Shown here: positions 1 to 10,749 of the stretch, piece by piece
How the letters are laid out: the number at the start of each line of letters is the position of its first letter
Numbering within the stretch: the first letter of the stretch is position 1
Source: Thecaphora thlaspeos
Taxonomy: Eukaryota; Basidiomycota; Ustilaginomycetes; Urocystidales; Glomosporiaceae
Assembly (NCBI GenBank): GCA_900291925.1
Contig: UWYS01000001.1
Span: 310,001-374,000, forward strand
Direction: 5' to 3'
Length of the DNA stretch: 64,000 nt
Notes under the pieces: model-generated
Told to the model about the DNA's origin: nothing
The model's database searches: none
Seen by the model: the letters and a program-made list of their open reading frames with translations, nothing else
Made by a program: the position numbers and the translations under genes

Positions 1-341
1 GCTCCCGGCGAGGTGGTTGTGGAGTGTGCGCTCTGTCGCTGGCCGACTGTTGGTTGTGATAGATGACGTTGGCCCATTGATGGAGAGGACGGGGTCTCGT
101 CTGTCGGCCGTGAAGCGTGGGGCGAGCGGCGCACAGACCAGCAATGGGGCGCGCTTGCGGGGCTCGCTCCTGGTGCTCGCTCCTGGTGCTCGCTCCTCTC
201 TCAGCGCCACTTCCTTGACAGCTTCCCCTTTGTCCTTGTCCCTCGATCCATCACATACGCCAGGACTACACAGATACACCTCACGCAACGCCAGCTTGTG
301 GTCGCACCGCCCGCCGTCTGCCGCTTCGACGACCATCCGCC
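1..341. other. Intergenic / 5' flank of the 5-phosphatase gene
   Basis: No gene is supported here. A 13-nt unit (CTCGCTCCTGGTG) is repeated about 2.7 times at roughly 163-197. The last 100 bases are pyrimidine-rich, as in fungal core promoters and 5' leaders, and run straight into the start codon at 342. Confidence 0.6.
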
Positions 342-2238
342 ATGTCGGGCCTGCGCGTACAGCTAGCCTCGTTCAATGCCAACCTCCAAGGCGCACAGTC
401 GACCCGCCCCGACCTTACACGCTGGCTCGTCCCCACCGTAGACCAGGCCTCATCCCCCGCCATGATCCTTCCCGTCGCCGTCAGCTCGCACTCAGCCCCT
501 GTGCCGGCCCAACACTTCCGCTCCGCCAATCCACAGACCCCCTCCGCCCACCCTTCGCTGCCGCGCGAGGCGCCCGACTTCTACGCCGTCGGATTCCAGG
601 AACTCGTTCCGCTCCACACCGGCTTCGCAGCGACGTCTGCACCGGCCTTCTACAACATAGAACTCGACATCCGCAAGACCATCCGCAACCACCAGGCCAT
701 CGTGTCCGGCAATGCCATGTACGCCGAGCCACAGCTAGGCGGAGGTCCGGAGTCCTACGCGCTCCTCACGCGGGTAGACATGGTCGGCATAGCCCTCTAC
801 GTCTACGCTCGCGAACGCCCCAGCGCACCTACAGATTGCGGCTCCATCCCGACCAGTGCGGCGGCGAGGGTGCGCGAGATCCGAAAGACGACCGTAGGCA
901 CCGGGCTGGGTGGTCTGATGGGCAACAAGGGCGCCGTCGGTGTCCGCATCGTCGTGTCCAGCGCAGATGCCAAAGGACCGGACGAGGCGCTCACCTTTGT
1001 CTGCGCCCACCTCGCCGCGCACGACCACAACGTCGAACGGAGAAACCAGGACTGGAAGCAGATCGTACAGAGACTCGTCTTTGCCCCTTCCTCGGCGACG
1101 GCGCTGCCCATCATCCAGGAGACAAAGACCAAGCCGACCGCCTCCAACATGGACGCACTCCAGCAGCAGTACCAGGCTGCGAACTCGACGCAGGTCAAGG
1201 CAAAGCAAAGCAGGAAGCCCAAACCGCTCGACAACACGTCGTATACCCTCTACGACACCACGCACCTCTTCGTCTTTGGCGACCTCAATCATCGCATCGC
1301 ACTCGGACCATCAACGCTGCATGGTGACCTCGGCAGCGGCGGCGACGAAAAGAGCTCTGAATCGTCGTCGTCTGCCGTCCAGCCGCTGACCAAGGACCGC
1401 CTCGCCTCGCTGCTCGAGTCTTGCGACTGGGCGTCCCTGCAGCCGCACGACCAGCTGACGAACCAACGTCTGGCGCTCTCGTCGCCCAAGGCCTTCCACG
1501 CACTGACTGAGCTCAGCATCAAGGAGATGGATATCCCCCCGACGTACAAGTACAAAATCATCCGCGACGATGACGAATCGTCATCAAAGAAGAAGTCCAA
1601 GAGGCAGAAGACGGTGGAAGCGTCATCGGCGGCGGCGGACAAAGGCGTGCCGCTCGGTCAGCAACTGAGCAAGAAGAGGGTGCCGGGATGGACGGATCGA
1701 ATCCTATGGGCTTCGGCTGCTGCTGGTGGACCTGTCACTACATCCAGCAACAAAACAGCGACGCCGGCATTTCACAGGCAGGGTGTTGAGGTTGAGCTGT
1801 ACAGAAGCGTCATGGAGATGACTGTGAGTCCTGACCGAGCGAACGTGACGCAGTAGAGTCAGCGTCGGAAGATTGACCCCGCCTTTCTGCCCCTTCACTC
1901 CTCACTACGGCAACCAGCACTCGGACCACAAACCTATCACTACGCTTCTGCGTCTTCCCGTCCCTCAGAGCTCCTCTTCCGCCTCGCTATGCCTCCTCTC
2001 CTCTTCTAACCCCTACCCGCCTCTCTCAGCTCTACATCGATGGATCTTGACGCTCGTCGGTCTCGTGCTCGATCGAACGGTCGGATACGCCTGGACGGGC
2101 ATCATCTTCCTGGGCGGAGGCAACCTCATCGGTGGTCTAGTGGAACTCTTCGTGTTGGGTGCTATAACAGCTTGGTGGCTAGGTCGTGGCGGAGGAGGGG
2201 GAGATTTGAGTTGGTGGATTTACGGATCGACGCGGTGA
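342..2238 (+). CDS. Inositol polyphosphate 5-phosphatase, INP54-like, C-terminal membrane tail
   Basis: Two exons, 342-1823 and 1918-2238, joined in phase 0 (donor GTGAGT, acceptor CAACCAG), give about 600 residues. The IPPc catalytic fold is clear: GFQE near residue 84, NKGAV near 195, CAHLAAH near 220, FGDLNHR near 312, PPTYKYK near 399, PGWTDRILW near 446, and SDHKP just after the intron. The family removes the 5-phosphate from PI(4,5)P2 and related inositides. A low-complexity insert (about 1340-1380) lies between two catalytic motifs. The last ~60 residues are strongly hydrophobic (two adjacent apolar runs ending WWLG), suggesting a membrane tail. Yeast Inp54 is a tail-anchored ER 5-phosphatase, so the ER is the likely site (inference). 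At 600 residues it is longer than yeast Inp54. The end is convergent with the RPA34-like gene. Confidence 0.88.
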
Positions 2239-2434
2239 GAAACGAAGGAAACGTACGATGTACTACCTATACAAATGTATCGGATTGAATGGGACATGGG
2301 ATAAAATTTTCGTGATTCGTTCCATAAGTGTGCGTGACGCTATAACGAGAGTGGATGGTATGTACAGTTGAAAATCGAGTCGAGTCGACAAAAAAAAAAG
2401 AAAAGTGTAGCGACAGTGTGTCGTGTATTACACA

Positions 2435-3705
2435 CTACTGCTTGGACTTGACCTTCTTTTCCTTCTTCTGCTTCTTCTCCTTGCGAGGGGAGATGTCGAC
2501 GTCCATCGATTCAGACTGCGTCTCGGTGGAGAGAGCTTCTCGCTTGGTGGCTTGCGAGGATGAGGTGTAGGATCCTGCTGGTTTGCTGTGTGCCGATGGG
2601 AAGCGGAATGCAAGAAGAGGACGGGAAGGGGAAATGGCGGTCGTCAGTTCCTCTTTCATCTCGTTGGACAAGCACAGAGAGCAGCGCAGTAGGAGGAGGG
2701 AGGGAGAGAGAGAGAGAGAGATGACACTCACAAACAACCCTTCAATCTATCCCAGGGCTGTTCCCTGCTAGCTTTGTTTCCGAGCGTCTCATCCTTGACT
2801 TCCAATCCTGTTCCACCCATCCTTGTCAACGCACCCACCTCCCCCGCTACGGTGTGTTTCACATCGTCCTTGACCTCCTTACTCGCTCCAATTCCCGTCT
2901 CTGCCGGACTGGCGAGAGAAAAGTGCAAATGCCTCGTAATAGCGCCGTGAACGACCTTCAACTTTCCGCTTTCCTCTCCCTCGTCCCGCGGCACCATTAG
3001 GGAAAGGGAGGAGAGTTCAACAGCTGCACCTGCGCTCGTTGATTTCTTGGCGTTGCCGAGGAGAGAGGTGTTGGAGGCGTGTGGGTTGGAAGGGTTGTGG
3101 CTGGCCGTTGCGGCCATGGAGATGAGTTGAGATTCCTCCGGTTGCACAGAGGTAGGTGGGATGGTGGAGAAGAGGTGGTACGTGTTGGAGTGAGACGTGG
3201 AGGTGGGCACTTTGAGAGTCGCGAGCGGATCGATGGGTGCTGAGGAAGAGGTCTTGGGAGGAGAGGGTAGTTTGATGATTAGTCCGTCGAGCTGGGACGT
3301 GGGGATAGAGGCAGGAACACGGATCGCCCAGAGCTCGTGCGACGACGGAAGCGACGCCAGGGCGGATTCGCTCAGGTCGCACGAGGTGAAGTCGACGGGC
3401 TGGAAGCCATATGGCGCTCGGAAACTGTCGGATTGGCCAGGGGATGACATGCCATGATCCGTAACGTCAGTCTCTCGAAGCATCTACATCGCGCCAAAGG
3501 GGGCGCAAGAGGTGAGCACTTACACATAGTTCTTGTTCTTCTTTGCCTTCTTGATGCCTGCCACTTTTGTCGATCCAGAAGAGCCAGAGGCGGAACTGGA
3601 ACCTGAGCTCGAGGAGCTGGAGTCAGACGAGCTGCTACTGCTGCTGTTGCTGCTGCTGCTGCTGGCATCCGAGGCAATGGAAGCGGAACGAGTGGATCGA
3701 GCCAT
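2435..3705 (-). CDS. RPA34: RNA polymerase I subunit RPA34/A34.5-like
   Basis: Three exons on the minus strand, 3705-3524, 3424-2732 and 2585-2435, joined in phase 2 at both introns, give 341 residues. The N-terminus is a long serine run followed by a short basic patch. Exon 2 opens with FRAPYGFQPVDF and then ELWAIRVP and LDGLIIKLP, the pattern of the Pol I A34.5/CAST family, whose member dimerises with A49 on the Pol I core in the nucleolus. Exon 3 ends in a lysine-rich tail (KEKKQKKEKKVKSK), also typical of A34.5. The splice choice is partly inferred: skipping in-frame ATG-containing sequence at 3425-3483 restores the family-like PPxGF start of the domain. Intron 2 carries a GA dinucleotide run near 2704-2720. 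The family is poorly conserved, so the assignment rests on a few motifs and the basic tail. Confidence 0.72.
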
Positions 3706-4011
3706 GCTGAGGTGCTGTCTCTCCGCCTTTGGCTGAGAGTGGTAGATTGGGCCGGTGGATGGGACAATGAGAGGTAGGGGCGGGAGGGGCGTGGTGAGGT
3801 GGTGGAGAAGACCAGCATGGCCAGGGTTGGGCCATCAGAAGAAAATCCAGATCCAGCAACGTCGGGAAAGGCAAAGGCCAATAAGAAAAGTCCGGACGGG
3901 CGAGGTCAGCATTACGTCAGCATCAGATATCAGGATCATTGTCATTCCGTCGCCTTGCTCTTCTTTTGTTTGAGATATGATATTTACTCTGTATCCCAGG
4001 TAAACATGGGG
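3706..4011. other. Divergent flank between RPA34-like gene and tRNA-Gly
   Basis: About 300 bases without a supported ORF. They serve as the upstream region of the RPA34-like gene (minus strand) and the 5' flank of the tRNA gene (plus strand). The part nearest the tRNA (3900-4010) is AT-richer than the surroundings, as is common ahead of Pol III genes. No other structure was seen. Confidence 0.5.
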
Positions 4012-4112
4012 GCATTGATAGTGTAGGGGTATCATGAGTCGTTGCCACTCATCGTTTATCACCAAACGATTGACCGATTCGACTCGACCGGGGTTCGAGT
4101 CCCCGTCAATGC
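4012..4112 (+). tRNA. tRNA-Gly (anticodon GCC) with 31-nt intron
   Basis: The acceptor stem GCATTGA (4012-4018) pairs perfectly with TCAATGC (4106-4112). The T arm has CGGGG/CCCCG around TTCGAGT, which doubles as a canonical B box (GGTTCGAGTCC, 4092-4102). The anticodon stem AGTCG (4037-4041) pairs with CGACT (4080-4084), and the loop carries anticodon GCC at 4044-4046. Between base 37 of the loop and its last base lies an extra 31 nt (about 4048-4078), the standard position for a nuclear tRNA intron removed by the tRNA splicing endonuclease. The D stem has one mismatch. CCA is not encoded, as expected for a eukaryotic gene. A run of five T follows at 4118. Confidence 0.93.
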
Positions 4113-4117
4113 ATATG

Positions 4118-4122
4118 TTTTT
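4118..4122 (+). terminator. Pol III terminator of the tRNA-Gly gene
   Basis: Five consecutive T residues start six bases after the tRNA 3' end, with a second run of six at 4127-4132. This is the usual RNA polymerase III termination signal and backup. Confidence 0.85.
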
Positions 4123-4418
4123 CCCCTTTTTTCCCTTCCCTTCTCTACGTCCCGTTGGCCTGCTGTGGGACAGAAACGGACCCCTCCGCACGACGAGAAC
4201 ACTCAAATACACCAAAATGACTGCTGCTGAGGAGGTAGGTTTTCGATGATACGGAGACCAGGGGAATCTCAAAAGAACAGGGCAAGGTCGTATGGACGAA
4301 AGCGAACCAAATCAGCAAGTAAAACGAGGGGAAAAGGAACAAAGCAAAGATGGTTCGTGGGTATGCTTCGGAACGGGAAAGGGAAGGGGGGCAGAGTACA
4401 AAATGGATGGGAGCAGGT
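4123..4418. other. Flank between tRNA-Gly and NDC80 3' end
   Basis: About 300 bases with a pyrimidine-rich start and purine-rich end. No gene, tRNA or repeat was recognised. It includes the 3' flank of NDC80 on the minus strand. Confidence 0.5.
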
Positions 4419-6768
4419 CTAGTCATCGTGACTCTTGAGCGTCACCTGTGCCTCTACCTCTCTGAGTTGGCTCGCGACGTCGCCCTTCATCTTGCTCAGC
4501 AGCACGACAAACGTCAGCATCTCGTCGTCCATCTTTGTGCGTTTGCGTTCGACTTCTTCTTCTAGTTGGTCCGCCCTGTTTGTGCGGAGAGGCAAGAGGG
4601 GTCAGCGTACGTTTCGATTTGACTCTGGCTGTCAGAGGTTAAAGGTATGGCGACCACTCACTTGAGACGCAGATCGCCAAGGCGCGATTCGGCCTGGTTG
4701 AGCACGTTGCGGCTCGACGAGTCGGCCTGGTTGATGCTGAGCTCGGCTCGTTGTTGGTCGTTGGCATTCTGCTCTGTCATCAGCGTGTTGGTCTGACGAA
4801 GGGTGAAGAGGAAAGGGGGCGAAATAAAGGTGGATCAGCAGAGAGCCCCAGAGAGCCTGTTCAAGTGGGCTGGGTGAGCCAGCCAGCGGCGCCTGCCATC
4901 GTACTCACCTTGGCCGCCTCGTCGCCCTGCTCCCTGAGCGTCCGCAGCTTGGTCTCCTCCTCGACCAGCTCGAGCTTGGCCGTGTTGACGCGTTCGTTGA
5001 TCTCCTCGAGCTTCTCCTGCTGGTGGAGGCGCTTGTTGGACGCCTCGCGGTACTGGCCCGCCGCGTGCGACCGGAGCACCTCGACGCGCGGCCGCAGCGT
5101 CCCCTTGACGTCGACGCCGGGCGGGAGCATCGTCGACGGATTGCCCGGCATCAGCTCGAGCTCGTAGAGCGTCTCGCCCGTCTCGAGCTCGGCGGGCAGT
5201 AGCTTGATCTTTGTCGCGAGCGGGTTGAAGTCGCGCAGTCGCTTCTCGACGTCGGCCTGCTTCTTGGTGAAGTTGAGCTGAAGGCGCCACCAGTCCTCGG
5301 TCGCCTTCTTGTTGAGCTCTCCCAGGTCGACGAGCTGCTTCTGCAGCCGGTCGCGCTCGGTCGCCATCCGCTCGTACTCTTCCGCCGACATCTCCTGGGC
5401 ATCGACCTGGCGCTGCAGCTCGTGACCCTCGTGCCGCCGCGTCTGGATCTCGACCTCGGTCTCACGCATCTCCTCGAGCAGCCGCTCGTTGGCCTTCTTC
5501 GTCCGCTCGAGCTTGGGGACGAGGACGTCGTCGTGGTAGAGCTTGAACTTGCCGACGTCGCGGTTGAGCATCTCGTTCTCCTTTTGCTCGGTGACGAGCG
5601 GCGTGTCGCGGCCCGAGTAAGCGGAGAGTTCGGACTCGAGCTTCTCGTACTCCTCCTGGAGCTGCTTGAGCTCCTGCTCGATGGCCGCATTCTTGCGCTC
5701 AAAGCAGCCCTCGAGCTCCTCGAGTTCGTCCGGGTACATGTCCTGGTTCTCCCAAAAGCGGTCGTAGCACTTCCACAGGTACGGAAAGAAGAGCGACTGA
5801 AGGTCCTCGTCCTCGTCAACGCGCGAGACAGGCCCGGCGCCGACGAGGTCCGCCGACGTCCCGAGGTTGACCATCCACTCGAGCATCGCGAGGCAGTAAG
5901 GCCAGTTGCTCTGCGACCCAGCGGCAGTGAGCTTGGTCTTGCTCAGCTCGTCGGCGGCCGGATACTTGATCTCCTTCATCAGGATCAGGACCTCGTCCTC
6001 GAACTTCTTGCCGTCGGTGCCCATCTTGAAGCCCTCGTCGATGCAGGTCGAGTAGATGTGCTTGAACATTCCGGTAAAGGCCGACTGCGTGGGCTCGTGA
6101 ACGCCCTTGTTGAGGTCCCATCCGGCCATTGTGAAGCCGGTGCGCTCGAGGTGCTCCTTGACGGCGGCGCCCATGCGCTGCTTGTAGTGCTTGTCCTTGA
6201 TGGGGCGTGTCTCACGCACGCTAGAGCTGGCCGTGTTGGCCATGTTGCCAGGAGCGATCGAGAGGCGGCCACCGATCGACTTGCGGTGGCTGTAGAGGCG
6301 GTGGCAGAAAGAGAGGATAGAAAGGATAGAAAGGGGCCAGGGCGGAAAGTTGCGGGGGTCAGTCGAGGGGCGATTTCTGCGGCCGCCTGATTCATCTGGG
6401 TGCGTGTGACTGGCTCACTTTGGCGTTGGCTGAGCCATGCTCTGCCTGCCTGCGGATGCGATGCTCTGTCTGCTGGCGTACATACCGGCATCGCCTCTCC
6501 TGCCGCTCTGTGCGAGGTGGTGGGGTGTTGTGAGCTGCTGCTGTGACTGAGAGAGGGCGGTCTGCTGGGGAGGGAGCATCGAGTGGCGCGGCTGGAGGGA
6601 GTGCTGCGGGAGCATGGACTGCCTTGGGTTGTAACTGGCTGCTGCGCCGAACGTCTTTACCGCCTTGACGGCGGAAGCGGAAACTGGGATGGATGAGCCT
6701 GGCTGGCCATAGTTTTGGTTGGCGTCGACCGAGGCCAAAGTGGAACGGCGGTTGGCGGCGTGCGCCAT
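4419..6768 (-). CDS. NDC80: Kinetochore protein NDC80 (HEC1)
   Basis: Four exons, 6768-6419, 6289-4909, 4792-4662 and 4575-4419, all with consensus donors and consistent phases, give about 672 residues, close to yeast Ndc80 (691). Exon 1 encodes a Ser/Gln-rich basic N-terminal tail with repeated RQSM/RHSM-like motifs, the region regulated by Aurora B in other species. The start of exon 2 carries RETRPIKDKHYKQRM and then the calponin-homology-like microtubule-binding head, with NWPYCLAMLEWMVNL near residues 215-235. From about residue 290 the sequence is a long heptad-like coiled coil (ELEGCFERKNAAIEQELKQL and onwards) that pairs with NUF2. The ends of the coiled coil are in the small exons 3 and 4, finishing TLKSHDD. 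Acts at the outer kinetochore to attach spindle microtubules. Confidence 0.95.
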
Positions 6769-6921
6769 GGTGGGCTGACGTGTGCGGCGGGTGGCGGGAT
6801 GTGCGAGGTTGTCGTTGCAGCTGGGGTGGGGCGAGGTGGTTTGGGGGGATGGTGGTGGCGCGGGTGTGTGAGGGATTGCGGGCGGCGGGCCCAACGACAG
6901 AGAGTTCGGGCGTCGGAGGCT

Positions 6922-6950
6922 GGCGTGGGCGTGGGCGTGGGCGTGGGCGT
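6922..6950. repeat. GGCGTG hexanucleotide repeat
   Basis: About five head-to-tail copies of GGCGTG in the NDC80 upstream region, GC-rich and purine-skewed on the plus strand. Confidence 0.85.
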
Positions 6951-7241
6951 GTGTGTTGCTTTGTCGCCCTCTGGCGCGCGCTTGGTGCTTGCGGTGTGTT
7001 GCACTCTGGCCGCACTCGCGCGGCACTCGCGCCGCACTCGCGCCGAGACGCAGGCAGGCGGCAGCGTTTGTGGTGTTTGGGCGCGCGCGTCTCGCGTCGG
7101 CCGCCCTGCCCGCTGGACAGCCCTCAACATTGGGGCCTCTCACGTGACCTCCACTTTTCCGATTAGGCACACAGGCAGCATGAAAGCGCCTCGTTTGTTG
7201 TGGTGGCTGAGGCTGCGCTGGCGGATTCCCACTGCCTCGTA

Positions 7242-7244
<3 letters not shown>

Positions 7245-7276
<32 letters not shown>
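7245..7276. repeat. (CT)16 microsatellite
   Basis: A perfect CT dinucleotide run of 32 bases, about 190 bases upstream of the GH43 start codon. Such polypyrimidine tracts are common in fungal promoters. Confidence 0.95.
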
Positions 7277-7279
<3 letters not shown>

Positions 7280-7462
7280 GCCCCCCCTCTGGCCTCGCCT
7301 CGCCTGACGTCTGTGTCGTCATGCACACACACGCCATGGCAGCCCTTGGCCATCCCTTGACACCTTGGAGCCATGCCTCTCCACAACCATCACCACCACC
7401 ACCACCGCCGCCGACTCCTTTCCCCTCCCCGTTTGCGCTCTCCTCCCGCAAAGTGACATACC

Positions 7463-9123
7463 ATGCCCCCTCATCCGCACCTAGGCTACATTAACCCGGG
7501 TAAGCTCCATCCGGCCGCCGCAGAATTCCTCTAGACCTGCTCGGCGCTCATTCACACTAGGCTGTCGTGTCTCTGCCCTCCCCCTCTGCAGTCATCGACC
7601 ACGACTTCCCCGATCCGGGCATTTTTTATGACCGCGAGGCCCAGACCTGGTACGCCTTCGCCACCAACGGCAACGGCAAGAGCATTCAGTGCAGCTACTC
7701 GAAGGACTTCTGCAGCTGGACCCACCATGACCAGGACTGCCTCCCCGGCCCGCTACCGCCATGGACTTCGGGCGAGCATGTGAGCTTCCCTATATCGTCC
7801 GCTCCTACAACGTCACAACAGTTGAACGCCGAGCAGCGCTGTCGACTCTTTACTGACCGCATATACTCTCCTCGTCCCGCTCGTGTCCGTCTCGCCAGGG
7901 CTTCCTCTGGGCTCCCGAAGTTGTTCCCGCACCCCAGGGTAGAGGCGGCTTCCTGATGTACGTCACCGCCCAGGACGCTCGATTCCGCAAACAATGTGTA
8001 GGCGTCGCCTACTCGGAATACTCTCCGATGGGGCCGTATCGCTTCATCTCCAACGGACCCCTCATTAGCCGGGTGAGTAGCTGGAACGCAAAGCTATAGA
8101 CTGATCGAGAGGCGATGTGTGCAGTCGGACTGACTGCCTTTGCCTTTCCTATGCTGTTGGACGCCATGTAGGGCGCCACCGGAGGAACGATCGACCCTCA
8201 ACCGTTTGATGATCCCGTTTCTGGAAGGAGGTTCCTGGTCTTCAAGGTACACAGTCAACGTGTTTCGGCCGTTGCGGCAGTATCCGAGAAGAGTGTCGCT
8301 GTGCTGACGGCTGATCGCCCCCGTCTCTCTCGCTCCTTCTTGCGCGATCTGACAAGTAGAGCGACCTGGACAAGATGTACACCTCTGAACCGCAGCTGTG
8401 GCTCCAGGCGCTATCAGAGGATGGCCTTTCGCTTGAGGACGACATGATTCCGCTGCTCGCCCCGACGATGGACTACCAGTGCAAGCTGCTCGAAGCCCCC
8501 TACCTGACGTACCACCAGCCGAGCGGTGCCTACGTCCTCTTCTACTCGAGCGGCACATTCTCGAACAAGAGTGAGCACCAGTGGTCCGTGGCAGCAGCAA
8601 TCTGCGGCGCCCTTGTCTTTGTACTCGCGTATATTGCTCCAGGCCGCTGACACGTCATTTCTCATCGCCCTTCCATTTTTCAGGCTACGCGACGTCTTAC
8701 GCCATCTCTCGCAACGGCATCTGCGGGCCTTACGAGCCATCCTCGGGGCCTCTACTATGTACCGACGAGGATCGCAAAATCCTTGGGCCGGGTGGCGCCT
8801 GCGTCGTGGCCGGTCCTGAGAATACAACTTTCATCGTCTTCCACGCACTGCAGCACAAGGGCGGACCGCGCAAGACTTGCGTCCACCGTCTTGATTGGAC
8901 GGCCGAAGGGATCCCTTTCCTCCCCGGCCGACCCAACTGCGGCAAACGGTTGCGTCTAGGTGCAGAGCAGGAGGATGATCGTGAGCACTTTGCACACTGT
9001 CACCACCAACAGCTCAACCCCGTCCCCGTACCCGAGGCGGCGAGCCATCATGGTGGACATGAGAAGTACAAGAAGTTGGCAAAGAAGTTCGGTGGCGCTT
9101 ATCTGTTGAAGAAGTTGACGTGA
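7463..9123 (+). CDS. Glycoside hydrolase family 43-type enzyme (arabinan/xylan-active clan)
   Basis: Six exons, 7463-7499, 7592-7779, 7899-8072, 8172-8246, 8360-8570 and 8684-9123, all GT-AG and in consistent phase, give 374 residues. The start is fixed by exon 1, which joins to read GYINPVIDHDFPDPGI. The three GH43 acidic residues are visible: the general base Asp near 20 in DFPDP, the pKa-modulating Asp near 141 in GTIDPQPF, and the general acid Glu near 203 in LLEAPYL. Blades of the five-bladed propeller show as WYAFATN, GFLWAPEV, PYLTYH and YVLFYSS. GH43 enzymes act as alpha-L-arabinofuranosidases, endo-arabinanases or beta-xylosidases; the substrate cannot be told here. No signal peptide is visible with this start, so it is either cytosolic or unconventionally exported. 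The tail is His- and Lys-rich. It is the most intron-dense gene in the window. Confidence 0.9.
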
Positions 9124-10693
9124 TACTGAAGCGTGTCGCTTCACATCACAGGAATTGGCCAATGAGAAAAGACGAGACGCCCGCCACCCCAAACCCTAAT
9201 AATGCAAAATGGGCAACCTCTGGATCTTGAACCTGGCTGGTTTTCCCCGCTTGTAAGGTAAGGTCATCTGGACACTGCTCCCTTCAAGGGGATGGATGGG
9301 AGTAAATCTATCAGATCGCCGTGGTCGATCTATCGCCATACCTGTCAAAGTCGACGCCTGGGTCAGAAGGTAGTCACAGTCGGTATTCGAGCGGGGAGAT
9401 ATGCGATAATCCATTGCGTACGTCCTTTGTATTCATAACTACAGGTTGTCATCGATGATCATCATCGTGTTTCTAAGTATACATCCTCAGTTTGCTTGAC
9501 TGCACAAAAGAACTCTGTACGTGATCACGACGCAAGTATTTGGCCATCGCTCGGACATTGACACTCTACATCAACAAAGCTACGTGGTACTTCGCAAACC
9601 GACTGAAAATTCAACCCGAAGATGTACAATAGCGAAATTAGGGGCACGATCATGGTCGTTGAGCCTCTAGCGGGCGAACCGCAAGTCAATGCTAGCTGCA
9701 ATAGGACAGCAAAGAGATCATATGCTACATAGTGAGAAAAGGGGAGAGCAAGACAACTTGTATGTGGACTAGAGGCGTGGTACAAATGGAAACGAGAGAA
9801 CAGAACGCCGCAAAGCGAACGAAAGTAGGAGAATTAAACGTGAGATTTGCTGCGACGATTGTGGGAATGCGATCAGATGAAGCTCGGACCGACGGCCTGG
9901 TGACCCACATGGTCCATTCCACCATACTTGAGCTTCTGGACTGCCGGTTCGCGCCATGACCCCGAAACTGCAGCAACGGACGGACCTCTTTGTCTGTACT
10001 TGACAACTCGGGCCAGAATCGGCGTGATCGTAGTGTCGTGGCAAACAGTGTGACACATTGACATGCGACGGTCCGAGATTTGAGCTGACGCCTGTACCAA
10101 AGCGGGGCCCTTCCCAGAGTGCCTTTGTGCCCGCCTAGCCCAACAACGTCGCTGTACGGATCGTGTCCGATAGCTTAGAAATATTGTCCACAAAAATGCG
10201 ACAAATGAATGCTATGCTTGGGCCGGTCGTCTTGAGGTGACCATTGGACTTCTCAAGCTATATTCATGCTGGCCGTGGGTACAATAGTGGTATCATTCGA
10301 GGGTGACGAATCATGAGTGAGCGGGTACGGTGTTGGTCCTCGATGAAGCTACGCGCACACGTAGCTACGTATTGTCCAGAGCAAGGTGACGGTATGCTGG
10401 TGCAGCTGAATCTTCTCGAAAGATGGTACTAGACAACGCTATCTCCTCGTTCTCATACCCTTGCTTTTCGTATGTTGTTCGCCGTTGAAGTGGACCTAAA
10501 GCTTGTTTAGGAAACGCACCAAGAGCACGCCGTCCTGCCCGCGCACGCCCACTTCAGCCGTTACCGCGGCTCCTGCTTTCTACTTCCCGTCCCATCGCCG
10601 TTTTGTTCTTCTCGCCCGCCTTCGTCTTTCTCTCAAATGATGCCACAGCTGCTCTCCGTGCCCTCTCGGGTTCTTCTTTCTTCTTGGCCAGGG

Positions 10694-10749
10694 GCAGCAC
10701 GACATGAGGCCACTTGCTCTCTTCTGCCTGTGGCCTCATGCTGTGCTGC
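10694..10749. repeat. Inverted repeat / hairpin, 20-bp arms
   Basis: Arms 10694-10713 and 10730-10749 are complementary at 18 of 20 positions, separated by a 16-base pyrimidine-rich loop. The two mismatches are adjacent. It lies in gene-poor DNA, about 1 kb upstream of a secreted-protein gene. Confidence 0.85.

Larger units (their letters stand above)
6769..7462. other. Divergent intergenic region NDC80 / GH43 with microsatellites
   Basis: Nearly 700 bases of shared upstream DNA. It holds a GGCGTG hexamer repeat of about five copies (6922-6950), three imperfect copies of CGCACTCGCGC (about 7011-7045), a perfect (CT)16 run (7245-7276) and ACC/CCG-rich tracts just before the GH43 start. Long ORFs crossing here on both strands are repeat-driven and were not called. 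Confidence 0.6.

Noticed and set aside
17..1327. 436-codon frame overlapping the 5-phosphatase
   Set aside because: Arg/Pro/His-rich shadow in another phase of a gene with clear IPPc motifs.
5422..6390. 322-codon Leu/Val-rich frame opposite NDC80
   Set aside because: Antisense reflection of codon-biased NDC80 coding sequence; hydrophobic look is an artefact.
9525..10193. Cluster of overlapping short minus-strand frames
   Set aside because: All under 110 codons, no motifs, mutually overlapping in different phases; no transposon protein similarity seen.
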